DNA of 64,000 nt from Brevibacillus daliensis (GCF_021245735.1 NZ_JAJISB010000003.1:124001-188000), one strand, 5' to 3'; numbered from the stretch's first letter, positions 49,779 through 58,335 are shown. Numbers and translations: made by a program. The notes: generated by a model from the sequence alone, not told the origin.

Positions 49779-49809
49779 ATCATAACACGGGTTTTTAGAA
49801 CGTTTGTTC
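49779..49809 (-). promoter_or_regulatory. LexA box and promoter of 49509 gene
   Basis: GAACGTTTGTTC (49798-49809) fits the Gram-positive LexA consensus GAAC-N4-GTTC and is palindromic in its half-sites. The reverse -10 TATGAT with TG extension is at 49779-49784, so LexA would cover the -35 region. Confidence 0.82.
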
Positions 49810-49960
49810 TGATTTTTGATTTTCTTTAAGACATGGTCGTTTATGACCAGAGTAACGTGTTCATAGCTATGATATTTTTTAAAAAAGTACGGACATGACA
49901 CTTGACAGAATGCAGGAGCTCTAATTTTTCAACAACAAAACGAGTGAAGGAGGCACGCTA

Positions 49961-50737
49961 ATGGCAGAAACGCAAATGTCCGTAAATTTAATCGCACATA
50001 CGCAACTGAGCGATGGGTTTTACGATAGCTTAGATATATACAACGAATTTATAGAGTATGAAGGTAACCAGTTCGACCGATGGCGCGCAACCGACGCCCA
50101 AGCCGTTGCCCTCTCCGCAATTCGAACGTGTTACTCCGCAAACAAGCCGTCCGAAATCGTAGCGACCGAAGGCGAGCGTTACTTCGGTAACACCGCGTCA
50201 GACGGCGAAGGCGGCACGGAAGCCGATCGACTATTCCGGCACATTACACGCTCGGGTCATACGTCTACACTCGAGCACCTATCGTTCACATTCGCGGTGG
50301 AAGGCGTAAGCCGCGCGTTACTAGCGCAACTAACACGTCACCGTGTCGGTTTTTCCTACTCCGTCCAGTCACAGCGTTACGTACGGATGGGCAGTTCCGA
50401 TAAGTCAGGCGGATTTGATTACGTTGTGCCGCCGAGTATCCGCGAAAAAGAGCCGGGAGCTATGGCGGTATATAAAGCGTCAATGCGCGCGTTACAGCAG
50501 GACTACGATACCTTACGAGAACTAAGCGTTCCACCCGAAGACGCCCGCATGGCCCTACCGAACGCAGCCGCAACCAATATCCTTATGACGGTTAATCTAC
50601 GCGCACTCCTCGATTTCTACGCGAAACGGAAGGGCGGACGCGGGAGCCAGTGGGAGATTGCGGAACTAGCCGAGCGCCTACGCAAAGAGGTAACGAAAGT
50701 CGAGCCGTGGTTGGAGCCGTATTTTGACGCTGTTTAG
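49961..50737 (+). CDS. thyX: Flavin-dependent thymidylate synthase
   Basis: 258 residues from ATG 49961 (GTGAAGGAGGC upstream). Signature RHRVGFSYSVQSQRY matches the ThyX motif RHRxxSxxxxSxR; other conserved parts are HTSTLEHLSFTFAVEGVSRA and the substrate region NLRALLDFYAKR. It methylates dUMP using methylenetetrahydrofolate, FAD and NADPH. Slightly longer than host enzymes by an N-terminal stretch. A TTGACA at 49902-49907 upstream lacks a clear -10. Confidence 0.95.
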   Translation: MAETQMSVNLIAHTQLSDGFYDSLDIYNEFIEYEGNQFDRWRATDAQAVALSAIRTCYSANKPSEIVATEGERYFGNTASDGEGGTEADRLFRHITRSGHTSTLEHLSFTFAVEGVSRALLAQLTRHRVGFSYSVQSQRYVRMGSSDKSGGFDYVVPPSIREKEPGAMAVYKASMRALQQDYDTLRELSVPPEDARMALPNAAATNILMTVNLRALLDFYAKRKGGRGSQWEIAELAERLRKEVTKVEPWLEPYFDAV

Positions 50738-51113
50738 TGCGATTGTCAGCGTACTTTTGCTCGCGACTATTCCGCAACCACAAGAACCGCCCGTTCTCGT
50801 TGAGCAGTACGAAGTAACCGCGTATACATTATCACCGCATGAAACGGGTAAAACCGCAAGCCACCCGGAATACGGAATCACCGCATCTGGCGCGAAAGTA
50901 GCCGAATTGACTACCGTCGCCTGTCCGCCAGAACTACCGTTCGGCACGCGTGTCTACATCGAAGGCGTGGGCGAGCGTATGTGCCAAGACCGTGGTGGCG
51001 CGATAAAGGGGCGTAAGCTCGACGTATATATGCACGACTATAACGACGCAATTCATTTCGGAAGGCAAACGTTGGGCGTGACGATAATAAAAAATTCGGA
51101 GGGTGATCGATAA
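50724..51113 (+). CDS. Exported 3D-domain protein
   Basis: 129 residues from TTG 50724, overlapping thyX. Hydrophobic N-terminus (LFSAIVSVLLLATI) as a signal peptide, then a 3D domain: YEVTAYTLSPHETGKT, GTRVYIEGVGERMCQDRGGAIKGRKLDVY (three Asp pattern). Such domains occur in cell-wall lytic enzymes (YocH, MltA-like). In a replication operon its role is unclear; could act in host lysis or wall change. Confidence 0.82.
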   Translation: MTLFSAIVSVLLLATIPQPQEPPVLVEQYEVTAYTLSPHETGKTASHPEYGITASGAKVAELTTVACPPELPFGTRVYIEGVGERMCQDRGGAIKGRKLDVYMHDYNDAIHFGRQTLGVTIIKNSEGDR

Positions 51114-51114
51114 T

Positions 51115-52326
51115 ATGACGAACATTACGGTTTTGACGGATGCAAACGGAGTTCAACGTGAGTATAACGAGGTTAAGCGTAAGGCGAACGTGGGTGAAAA
51201 GGTGAAGATCGTTTCTGCTTCGCGTGGCGCGGACTACCCGATCGGAGCGACTGGCGAATGCACCCGTAATGACGAATTTAGAGACGGATCAATAGATACC
51301 ACGATAACAGAACTTGACGAAGACGGATTCATCGACTGTGACCACGCGACTTACGTAGTCCTCGAACCGACCGACATCGCTATCGTAGACGGCGTGCGCT
51401 ACCGTGAGGAGAAACGGAAGGCGGTGGTGGGTGAACGCATTTTGATTACGGATAAGGTTAGCTACAACATGCGTGACATGGCAGTAGGTAAAAGCTACGT
51501 AGTCAAGGACGAAGTATTTTCATACGAAGATTTCGCCAATGTAATCGATGATGCCGGACATGTAGCAAGCGCAAAACATAGGGGATACGTAGTCCTAACG
51601 CCAGTTACCGAACCGACTCCGCAACCAACCGTAAATGTCACGCTCAACCTTTCCGTCGCCCACTCGTCGCCTTCCGAAATCCTGCACGCAATAAAGGCGA
51701 GTGTTGACGCGGAGCTAGCGAAGTTTGAGGGCGCGCCAAATACGAAAGAAACCCGAGATCAAATCGTAAAAACGTTGACGAAAACACCACAACAACTACG
51801 CGATGAGATCGTTGAGAAGGCGAAGGCGGACGTGGCGGAGTTGTTGGATATCGGGGGAGACCGCGGCAAAGACTTGCCTAATACGTCTCCACTTCACGAT
51901 ACTTTTTACCGCGTCGAGTTCGTGGATAATCGAGAAAAACGGACGGTGGTCGCTCTTGTACAATACTGTTACGGAGTAAGCATCGTCGCAAAAGGAATCG
52001 CAAAATGCGCACCCGGCGACTGCTTTAACGTTCACCTCGGAAAGGCGATCGCTCTCCGCCGCGCGTTAGGTATCGAAATACCTGTGGAATATTTGACGGT
52101 GCCGAAGCCGACGGAGGTTCGCGTGGGTGACATTGTAAAAACAAAGACAGAACTGGGTGGCGGTTGGGTTACGAAATTAACTTCACGTGATTTTTACCAT
52201 GATAATCACCGTATTGGAAATAAATTAGCGTTCAGACATACACATGATGCCGGTTGGCTAGGCGACAATCAGTTCGATGTAACCGACGACTCACGCGAAG
52301 AAACGGAGGTGGCTGCGGTTGCCTAA
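51115..52326 (+). CDS. Beta-module phage protein related to 38705 and 36900
   Basis: 403 residues from ATG 51115 (GGAGGGTGATCG). Two type A modules (about 10-85 and 90-170: YNEVKRKANVGEKVKI / YVVLEPTD; YREEKRKAVVGERILI / YVVLTPV). A helical middle (SEILHAIKASVDAELAKF) and a third beta region (YRVEFVDNREKRTVVALVQY; VRVGDIVKTKTELGGGWV) follow. Function unknown; same family as the two genes at 36.9 and 38.7 kb. Confidence 0.72.
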   Translation: MTNITVLTDANGVQREYNEVKRKANVGEKVKIVSASRGADYPIGATGECTRNDEFRDGSIDTTITELDEDGFIDCDHATYVVLEPTDIAIVDGVRYREEKRKAVVGERILITDKVSYNMRDMAVGKSYVVKDEVFSYEDFANVIDDAGHVASAKHRGYVVLTPVTEPTPQPTVNVTLNLSVAHSSPSEILHAIKASVDAELAKFEGAPNTKETRDQIVKTLTKTPQQLRDEIVEKAKADVAELLDIGGDRGKDLPNTSPLHDTFYRVEFVDNREKRTVVALVQYCYGVSIVAKGIAKCAPGDCFNVHLGKAIALRRALGIEIPVEYLTVPKPTEVRVGDIVKTKTELGGGWVTKLTSRDFYHDNHRIGNKLAFRHTHDAGWLGDNQFDVTDDSREETEVAAVA

Positions 52327-52921
52327 CGTAAAAGTCGCCCTTACAGGCAAAATGCGAAGTGGCAAGGATACGGTCGCCGACTATCTCGCGGAACACTACG
52401 GGTTTACCCGTTTCGCGTTCGGCGACGGCATCAAGCGAGTGTGCTCCGAACTCTTCCCGGATCAATTTGCGGACGGCAAAAAACCCCGCGCGCTACTGCA
52501 AGGCGTGGGGCAGGCGATGCGGGCGTTCGATCCCGACGTGTGGGCTAACCGGACGCTTGACAAAATTGATCGGGAGGATAAGGCGATCTTCCGCGGAGCA
52601 TATAAGTTGCTTTTATGCGACGAGGTTATTAGCGAAGTTCAGGCGAATCCCTTGCAAGTCGTAATCACCGACCTCCGCCAGCCCAACGAATACGCCCGGC
52701 TATACACGGAAGGCTACGTAATCATTCGCGTCAACGCATCGGACGATACGCGGCTAGAGCGTATGCGCTCGGCAGGCGACACGTTCGATCTCGCGGACTT
52801 AACGCATGATACGGAGCGCTACGTGGATGTATTCGCGGTCGACTACGAGTTGAATAACAACGGTACGGTCCGCGACCTCTACGAGCAGATAGACGTTGTG
52901 ATGCGCGAAATTACGTCATGA
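52319..52921 (+). CDS. Deoxynucleoside monophosphate kinase
   Basis: 200 residues from TTG 52319. P-loop ALTGKMRSGKDTVADYLAE (about 7-25), LID/substrate region GVGQAMRAFDPDVWANR and VVITDLRQPNEY. Matches phage dNMP kinases (T4 gp1/ T5-like). It phosphorylates dNMPs for the replication module formed with RNR and ThyX. Overlaps both neighbours. Confidence 0.85.
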   Translation: MPNVKVALTGKMRSGKDTVADYLAEHYGFTRFAFGDGIKRVCSELFPDQFADGKKPRALLQGVGQAMRAFDPDVWANRTLDKIDREDKAIFRGAYKLLLCDEVISEVQANPLQVVITDLRQPNEYARLYTEGYVIIRVNASDDTRLERMRSAGDTFDLADLTHDTERYVDVFAVDYELNNNGTVRDLYEQIDVVMREITS

Positions 52922-53094
52922 GTCCGTTCGACACCGACTGGGCCACGTTACTCCGCGAAGCATACGAGGACGGCTATCGGGCGGGACATGCCGACGGGCG
53001 CCTCGCCGCCTCAACGGAGATTACTTACGAGTCTTTACGCTTACGTCCCGACTTGGCGGGCGCCGGCGACGTAGGAGACTCGTCCTCTTCGTGA
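52918..53094 (+). CDS. 58-residue phage protein
   Basis: ATG 52918 overlaps the kinase stop (ATGA). Begins MSPFDTDWATLLREAYEDGY and continues RAGHADGRLAAS, a sequence with repeated Asp/Gly. It overlaps a convergent reverse gene by 70 bases. Confidence 0.6.
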   Translation: MSPFDTDWATLLREAYEDGYRAGHADGRLAASTEITYESLRLRPDLAGAGDVGDSSSS

Positions 53095-53429
53095 CGGAAC
53101 GCGTACCATCCGTTAGCGCGCTCGATATACATGTAGCGTCCGAGTTTGAGGTTGTGCTTGCGGATGAACACGGCGGTTCCGGCATAGTGGCGCTTGCCGT
53201 CGAAAGTTGCGGGAGTCACGTTGTCGTCGACGGAGATTTCGCCCGGACGTGCTATGCCGATGTTTCCGTTAGCTTCGTCATATCCGATGTGGCATTTGAA
53301 CGGCGCGCCGTCAACGATACCGAGTTTCTTGCATAAGCCAGCCGATAGCATCAGGCGGTTGAACTTGTCCACCGTTACGAACGCTTCGGTTGCGGGCGGT
53401 TCTTTAAAGTTATGTGCGATAAATGACAC
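53025..53429 (-). CDS. AbrB/SpoVT-like reverse regulator
   Basis: 134 residues from GTG 53429 (GGAGTGATTATC upstream; GTG 53438 is too close). Middle part (FVTVDKFNRLMLSAGLCKKLG, KCHIGYDEANGNIGIARPGE) resembles a swapped-hairpin AbrB-type DNA-binding domain seen in phages, and the C-terminus is basic. Three direct repeats TATAACG at 11-bp spacing lie upstream in its promoter, a likely autoregulatory site. Convergent with the small gene at 52918; divergent from the methyltransferase operon. Confidence 0.65.
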   Translation of the reverse strand: MSFIAHNFKEPPATEAFVTVDKFNRLMLSAGLCKKLGIVDGAPFKCHIGYDEANGNIGIARPGEISVDDNVTPATFDGKRHYAGTAVFIRKHNLKLGRYMYIERANGWYAFRHEEDESPTSPAPAKSGRKRKDS

Positions 53430-53445
53430 GATAATCACTCCGATC

Positions 53446-53474
53446 TATAACGAGGCTATAACGCTAGTATAACG
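53446..53474. promoter_or_regulatory. Three phased TATAACG repeats
   Basis: TATAACG begins at 53446, 53457 and 53468, exactly 11 bp apart, one helical turn. They lie between the divergent AbrB-like and methyltransferase genes; the last overlaps a reverse -10 (TATACT). Confidence 0.85.
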
Positions 53475-53500
53475 AAATCTACGAAAAATTGGAAGGGGCG

Positions 53501-54631
53501 ATGGGATTGACGTACGACGTTACACCTCAACTCGCAAATAACGGATTTACCGTCGCGGAGCTATTCGCAGGCGGCGGACTAATGGCAGTCGGGCTTCGTG
53601 CCGCCGGATATGACATCGTGTGGGCGAACGATTTCGATAAGAGTGCGGTAAAAGCCTACCTCCATAACCTCGGCGACCATATTGTACCCGGTGATATTAC
53701 CGCGATCGATATTGATAGCTTACCAGACGCGGATATAATCGCAGGTGGGCCACCGTGTCAAGATTACAGCGTCGCGGGACCTGGTGCGGGCGAAGAGGGT
53801 GAGCGCGGTAAGCTCGTATGGCGCTACCTCGAGATCATCGAACGGAAGCAACCGCCAGCGTTCGTATTTGAAAACGTAAAGGGATTAATCACGAAGAAAC
53901 ACCGCCCGACCTTTGATGCGCTTCTCGAAAGGTTCAAGGAGATAGGATATACGGCAAGTTGGCGGCTTATAAACGCATGGGACTACGGAGTCGCGCAGAA
54001 AAGGGAGCGCGTGTTTATCGTAGGAGTGCGAAATGACCTCGGATTCACGTTTGAGTTTCCGGAGCCGAGGTCAGAGGATTACCGAACGCAAGTGTTGCGG
54101 GATGTGATCGGGGATTTGCCGGAGCCTTTTCTGCACGAGCGCAATCCGCAAGATGGACGTTACTCGAGTCCGTATCTTTCGCGGAATAGAGTAGTCGGGT
54201 GGAACGAACCTGCGTTTACCGTATTGACGAATCCAAGAGACGTTTCAATTCATCCGGGCGATAGTTCAATTACGATGGAAACCGTCAGGAATCATACGGA
54301 GAAACATTACTGGTCCCCAAAATCCGAGTACACTTACGACCAAGCCAACCGCGTGCAGTCGATGGACGGGCCGTGTAGCACAATCCCCGCGCACCATAAC
54401 AGTGGGCAACCGATTCACCCAACGCAGGCACCCCGCAGATTCACCGTCCGCGAGTGTCTCCGCATTCAATCCGTACCAGACTCGTACGTGCTACCGGACG
54501 ACATTTCGCTATCTGCACAGTACCGAATTGTCGGTAACGGAGTCGCGTCGCGCGTCTCTTACCTACTCGGAGTCGCGCTGGCGGAGCAATTACGGACGGC
54601 ACTCGGTAAAGACGTAAAGGAGGCGGCATAG
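53501..54631 (+). CDS. DNA (cytosine-5)-methyltransferase
   Basis: 376 residues from ATG 53501 behind GGAAGGGGCG. Motif I VAELFAGGGLMAVGLRAAG, motif IV catalytic GGPPCQ, motif VI FVFENVKG, VIII QKRERVFIVGV, and C-terminal QYRIVGNGV. Target recognition region about 180-290. No restriction enzyme gene is beside it, so it probably protects phage DNA. Operon with two other methyltransferases. Confidence 0.93.
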   Translation: MGLTYDVTPQLANNGFTVAELFAGGGLMAVGLRAAGYDIVWANDFDKSAVKAYLHNLGDHIVPGDITAIDIDSLPDADIIAGGPPCQDYSVAGPGAGEEGERGKLVWRYLEIIERKQPPAFVFENVKGLITKKHRPTFDALLERFKEIGYTASWRLINAWDYGVAQKRERVFIVGVRNDLGFTFEFPEPRSEDYRTQVLRDVIGDLPEPFLHERNPQDGRYSSPYLSRNRVVGWNEPAFTVLTNPRDVSIHPGDSSITMETVRNHTEKHYWSPKSEYTYDQANRVQSMDGPCSTIPAHHNSGQPIHPTQAPRRFTVRECLRIQSVPDSYVLPDDISLSAQYRIVGNGVASRVSYLLGVALAEQLRTALGKDVKEAA

Positions 54632-55849
54632 ATGGGAAAAGCCGAGCGCAAACGATGGGACGGAAATGTACGCTCAATGGCGATCGTAGCGAAAGCGCCC
54701 GAAGATATAACGGAGGATGACGTAAAGTTTCTACGCGAAAACTATACGTCGGCTGGCGGGTTGCTTCCGAACGCTTTCTCCGGTGGCGCATTCTTTACGC
54801 CGACGCACGTTGCGCGGTTCATGGTCGAGGTGATTGCGGGGCTATCCGGCGGGCTAAAACGGGGAACCCGAGTCCTAGAGCCGTCGGCAGGTTCCGGCGT
54901 CTTCCTCGAACATATTCCGCAGGACTGCGAGGTCACAGCGCTAGAACTCGACGAAACAAGCGCGAAGGTGACGAAGCTCATTTACCCGCATGTGAACGTG
55001 ATTAATGCGGATGCGCTGACGCATGAGCGACGCGACTACTACGATTTGGTAATCGGTAACCCGCCGTACGGGCTGACGCTAGAGACGGAAAACGACGAGT
55101 TCGCGACGTTATCCAAGTCGAAAGGGAAATACCGCGGTAAGTCCGAGAACGTATTCATTGAACTCGCGATTAAAGCCGCAAAGCCCGGCGGGTACATTGC
55201 GTTCGTCCTGCCGATGGGCGTGTCGTTCTCGCAAGCCTCCGCAAAAGTTCGGAAATACATGCACGAAACATGCTGGCAAGTCGCGACGATCCGCCTGCCG
55301 GGCGAAACGTTTCAGCACGTAGGCACGACGATTCCAACGCAAATATTGATACTACGGAAGGCGCCGCCGGGCACTCCGTTAATAGAGCCCGCGACTAAAC
55401 GGTGGGGATCGAATTTTAGACGAAGCGATTACGGAGATATAGCGAAATGGAACGCGAAGTTCCTAGCCGGACAGCCGCCGTCTTACTTCGCGGCGGTAAC
55501 GGACATCGGATGGGATGCGAAAGGGAAGGTGACCGATACGGCGCAACTGGACGAGCTACTCGACGATTTTACGGACGGTGGTCTGATGCGCGAGAATCTA
55601 TATCCGCATATTCCGTCGTGGCACGGACTAACGAAGGGTAACGAGGCGTTCTTCTTCTCGCACGGCAACGAAACATGTGACGGATATAGAGACGCGTCCC
55701 GAACGTTTGCGGACGGCCCTTGCCGTTGGAACGAACTGACGCTCGGCGCGGGCGAGGAGATCAACGGTAACAGTACGTGGGACTTCGGATGGGCCGATCG
55801 GATTGTGGCGGAGTATTACGAGGGAACATCGTTAAAGGAGGCGGCGTAA
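54632..55849 (+). CDS. N6-adenine DNA methyltransferase
   Basis: 405 residues from ATG 54632. SAM motif VLEPSAGSGVFLEHI, catalytic VIGNPPYGLT (NPPY), and FVLPMGVSFSQA. The N-terminal part and C-terminal half match phage methylases of the N-6 DNA methylase class with no attached restriction domain. Second of three methyltransferases; likely antirestriction. Confidence 0.9.
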   Translation: MGKAERKRWDGNVRSMAIVAKAPEDITEDDVKFLRENYTSAGGLLPNAFSGGAFFTPTHVARFMVEVIAGLSGGLKRGTRVLEPSAGSGVFLEHIPQDCEVTALELDETSAKVTKLIYPHVNVINADALTHERRDYYDLVIGNPPYGLTLETENDEFATLSKSKGKYRGKSENVFIELAIKAAKPGGYIAFVLPMGVSFSQASAKVRKYMHETCWQVATIRLPGETFQHVGTTIPTQILILRKAPPGTPLIEPATKRWGSNFRRSDYGDIAKWNAKFLAGQPPSYFAAVTDIGWDAKGKVTDTAQLDELLDDFTDGGLMRENLYPHIPSWHGLTKGNEAFFFSHGNETCDGYRDASRTFADGPCRWNELTLGAGEEINGNSTWDFGWADRIVAEYYEGTSLKEAA

Positions 55850-56280
55850 TGGATGCAACGGAAATGCAACGTAAGTATATCGCCCACTTTATCAGCCGCG
55901 AAGAAACTCTATCGGAGAGAGATGCGCGAGAATACCTGGCGTACTTATCCGAGAATATGGACGCTGCGTTTAGGGAACGAAGAATCGCGCAACTTGAGCG
56001 ATATATACGAAACCTTCAACGAGAAAAAGAGACGGAGAAGGCTCGCGAAGAAGAATGGATGACGAAAGCCCGCGAAATATGTGCGACCAAAGAGCGATGG
56101 GAGGCGTTAGGTGCGGCGTGGGAAGAACGACACGACTGCGGAGTAGGCGTAACTACGTGGAAGTTTCGCGGTGAAACGATTATGCGTAGGTGGACGGGTG
56201 CGTCGTTGGACGAAGAGTTAGCGCTTGTTCGTGATGGGGACGATAAATTAACGAAATTAATCGAACAGGAGGCGGCTTAA
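55849..56280 (+). CDS. Coiled-coil phage protein
   Basis: 143 residues; ATG 55849 (GGAGGCGGCGTA). N-terminal helical part and a coiled coil (about 45-80), C-terminal region with GVGVTTWKFRGETIMRRWTG. Unknown. TAATG overlap with the next gene. Confidence 0.65.
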   Translation: MDATEMQRKYIAHFISREETLSERDAREYLAYLSENMDAAFRERRIAQLERYIRNLQREKETEKAREEEWMTKAREICATKERWEALGAAWEERHDCGVGVTTWKFRGETIMRRWTGASLDEELALVRDGDDKLTKLIEQEAA

Positions 56281-56633
56281 TGGACATCTCGAAGGGACAC
56301 CGTAATCTCTCCGTAAAGTACACGCTGAACGACCGCGACGGCGTTGACGCAATCCTCCGCGACCTACACCGCCTGCGTTCGATGCGGTTCGAGCGTGGCG
56401 ACTACGCGGCGTGCGATATACTCATCGATTTGGATACGGCGATTGAGCGTGCGGGGCTGACGGTGAGGGAGCGTGAGGCGTTGTATTACGTATATGAGCG
56501 TGAATTGGATACGATCGAGGCGGGACGTGCGATGAGGATAAGCAGACAGCGCGTAGGTCAGTTGGTATACACCGGGTTGGATCAGATTGCTACGGTTTAT
56601 GAGACGTGGAATTACGGTGAGGAGGCGGTTTGA
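56280..56633 (+). CDS. Sigma region-4-like regulator (ArpU-type)
   Basis: 117 residues. C-terminal HTH: ERAGLTVREREALYYVYERE, ELDTIEAGRAMRISRQRVGQLV, the sigma-70 region 4 pattern found in late-gene activators of Gram-positive phages. Located before the packaging genes, fitting a late transcription switch. Overlaps the next methyltransferase start. Confidence 0.78.
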   Translation: MDISKGHRNLSVKYTLNDRDGVDAILRDLHRLRSMRFERGDYAACDILIDLDTAIERAGLTVREREALYYVYERELDTIEAGRAMRISRQRVGQLVYTGLDQIATVYETWNYGEEAV

Positions 56634-57379
56634 TGTTCGGAGAATACGAATTAAATCGGATTTATCAGCGCGATTGTATCGAGGGAATGGCGCTTATTCC
56701 CGACAAGTCCGTCGATATGATCCTATGCGACCTGCCATATGGGACTACGCGGAATAAGTGGGATTCGGTCATTCCTCTAAGTGAGTTATGGGAGCAGTAC
56801 GAACGTGTAATAAAGGATAGCGGTGCGATTGTTCTTACTGCGCAAACTCCATTTGATAAGATATTAGGCGTAAGTAATTTGAAGCTTTTACGTTACGAAT
56901 TAATTTGGGAGAAGTCGAAATCAACGGGGTATCTAAATGCTAGACGAATGCCGATGAAGTCTCACGAAAACGTCTTGGTTTTTTACAAAAAGATGCCCTC
57001 ATATACTCCGCAACTCACCAAAGGTAGTCCATATAAGAATCGACATAAACCTGGTGACACCGGCGATAACTACGGTGAAAACAAAAAGGTATATTCGTTT
57101 GATAATAAAGGAACGAGGTTCCCACGTTCAGTTCTGAAGTTTAACTCAGTTCTTTCGTTGGAACAGGAACACCCTACGCAAAAGCCAGTCGCTCTTTTCG
57201 AATATCTCATCCGCACGTACACAAACGAAGGTGACGTCGTACTCGACAATTGCATGGGTTCCGGTACAACCGCGATAGCAGCGATAAATACTGGACGTAA
57301 ATTTATCGGGTTTGAAACGGAACCGAAATACGTTGAGATCGCGAACCAACGGATTGAACGATTAAAGGAGGCGGCTTAA
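56633..57379 (+). CDS. DNA methyltransferase, N4/N6 beta-type
   Basis: 248 residues from ATG 56633 (TTG 56630 possible). Catalytic motif DLPYGTT comes before the SAM motif DNCMGSGTTAIAA, the beta order of N4-cytosine/N6-adenine methyltransferases; HPTQKP and FIGFETEPKYVEIA are conserved too. Third orphan methyltransferase here. Confidence 0.9.
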   Translation: MFGEYELNRIYQRDCIEGMALIPDKSVDMILCDLPYGTTRNKWDSVIPLSELWEQYERVIKDSGAIVLTAQTPFDKILGVSNLKLLRYELIWEKSKSTGYLNARRMPMKSHENVLVFYKKMPSYTPQLTKGSPYKNRHKPGDTGDNYGENKKVYSFDNKGTRFPRSVLKFNSVLSLEQEHPTQKPVALFEYLIRTYTNEGDVVLDNCMGSGTTAIAAINTGRKFIGFETEPKYVEIANQRIERLKEAA

Positions 57380-57828
57380 TGATCGGATTAACTCGAATGG
57401 AACGGACGGAGCGCATCTCCGCAATTGATACGTACATTAACGACGTTATCGAACGAACGGGTGAGTGTCCGAATCCCGCAGAACTCGAACGCCTGGCAGA
57501 CGCAATCCTGCACGAAGAATTATCGGACGATGACGAGCACAAAATGGCTCACGAAGAATATCCGATCCTATCCGCGACACAATACGCCCGCCGAACGCAA
57601 GGCAAACACAAGCGACGCGGTTCCGGCATGGGCGGTGAGACTTCGCTAAAGGTCGTGGAGGAAACGGGCACGGACGGACGGAGCCATCGGAAGCCTTCGC
57701 GTAGGAAACGTAGCCCGTACGAACTCCAATTCGTGGACAACAACGCGAAGATACGGAATAAAGAGAGACGCGAGCAGTACGCAAAGGATACGAAAGCAGG
57801 CGAAGTCAAGCGTTATTTTATTACGTAA
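57379..57828 (+). CDS. Basic phage protein, unknown
   Basis: 149 residues; TAATG overlap. N-terminal helical part (ERLADAILHEELSDDDEH) and a very basic C-terminal half (RSHRKPSRRKRSPYELQF). May bind nucleic acid. Followed by a terminator. Confidence 0.65.
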   Translation: MIGLTRMERTERISAIDTYINDVIERTGECPNPAELERLADAILHEELSDDDEHKMAHEEYPILSATQYARRTQGKHKRRGSGMGGETSLKVVEETGTDGRSHRKPSRRKRSPYELQFVDNNAKIRNKERREQYAKDTKAGEVKRYFIT

Positions 57829-57880
57829 GGGGTTTCGTTTCGGACAATCTCGTATCTATACGTTATAGGCACGATTAATA

Positions 57881-57911
57881 ACGGGCATTCACTTCGGTGG
57901 GTGTCCGTTTT
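57881..57911 (+). terminator. Strong terminator with TTCG tetraloop
   Basis: 12-bp stem (ACGGGCATTCAC with GTGGGTGTCCGT, three G-T pairs) closed by C(TTCG)G, followed by TTTTATTT. Confidence 0.9.
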
Positions 57912-57942
57912 ATTTACGTTAATAGAGCGAAGGGCGGGCGTT

Positions 57943-58308
57943 ATGATGGCGGAAGTATCCGTAAAAGTAAACGTTGATGTATCGGAAGCACTTGCGGGGC
58001 TACAGGCGTTGAGACACGAGGCAGAAGCGTGCGTGGATGCGTTAGATAAAATCGGTGAAGCTGGCGTTTCTCTGCGTCATGAACGCGTTGGTGACGTTGA
58101 ATTTACGGAGGTCAAGCCGGTTAGTTTATCCGCGTACTCCTCGAAAGAGTTGACGGACGAATTGGCGAGGCGTGCGGGCGCTCCGGTTGTTCCGTTACCG
58201 AGGTTCGGTCACGCAAGGTTAACGGTAGATATCTACGAAGACGGGCGTGTGTACCTCGATGAGCTTACGCATTATTTTCCGGACATGACAGCGCGACCTA
58301 AACGATAG
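57943..58308 (+). CDS. Small phage protein, unknown
   Basis: 121 residues from ATG 57943 (or 57946). Ser/Ala/Val-rich with a helical first half (ALAGLQALRHEAEACVDALD) and a beta end (ARLTVDIYEDGRVYLDEL). Flanked by terminators on both sides. Confidence 0.65.
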   Translation: MMAEVSVKVNVDVSEALAGLQALRHEAEACVDALDKIGEAGVSLRHERVGDVEFTEVKPVSLSAYSSKELTDELARRAGAPVVPLPRFGHARLTVDIYEDGRVYLDELTHYFPDMTARPKR

Positions 58309-58335
58309 CTTCCGACATAATCGTCGGGGGCTTTA
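58306..58335 (+). terminator. Terminator
   Basis: Stem AGCTTCCGAC/GTCGGGGGCT with ATAATC loop, then TTTATTTAATTT. Begins in the stop codon of the previous gene. Confidence 0.82.
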
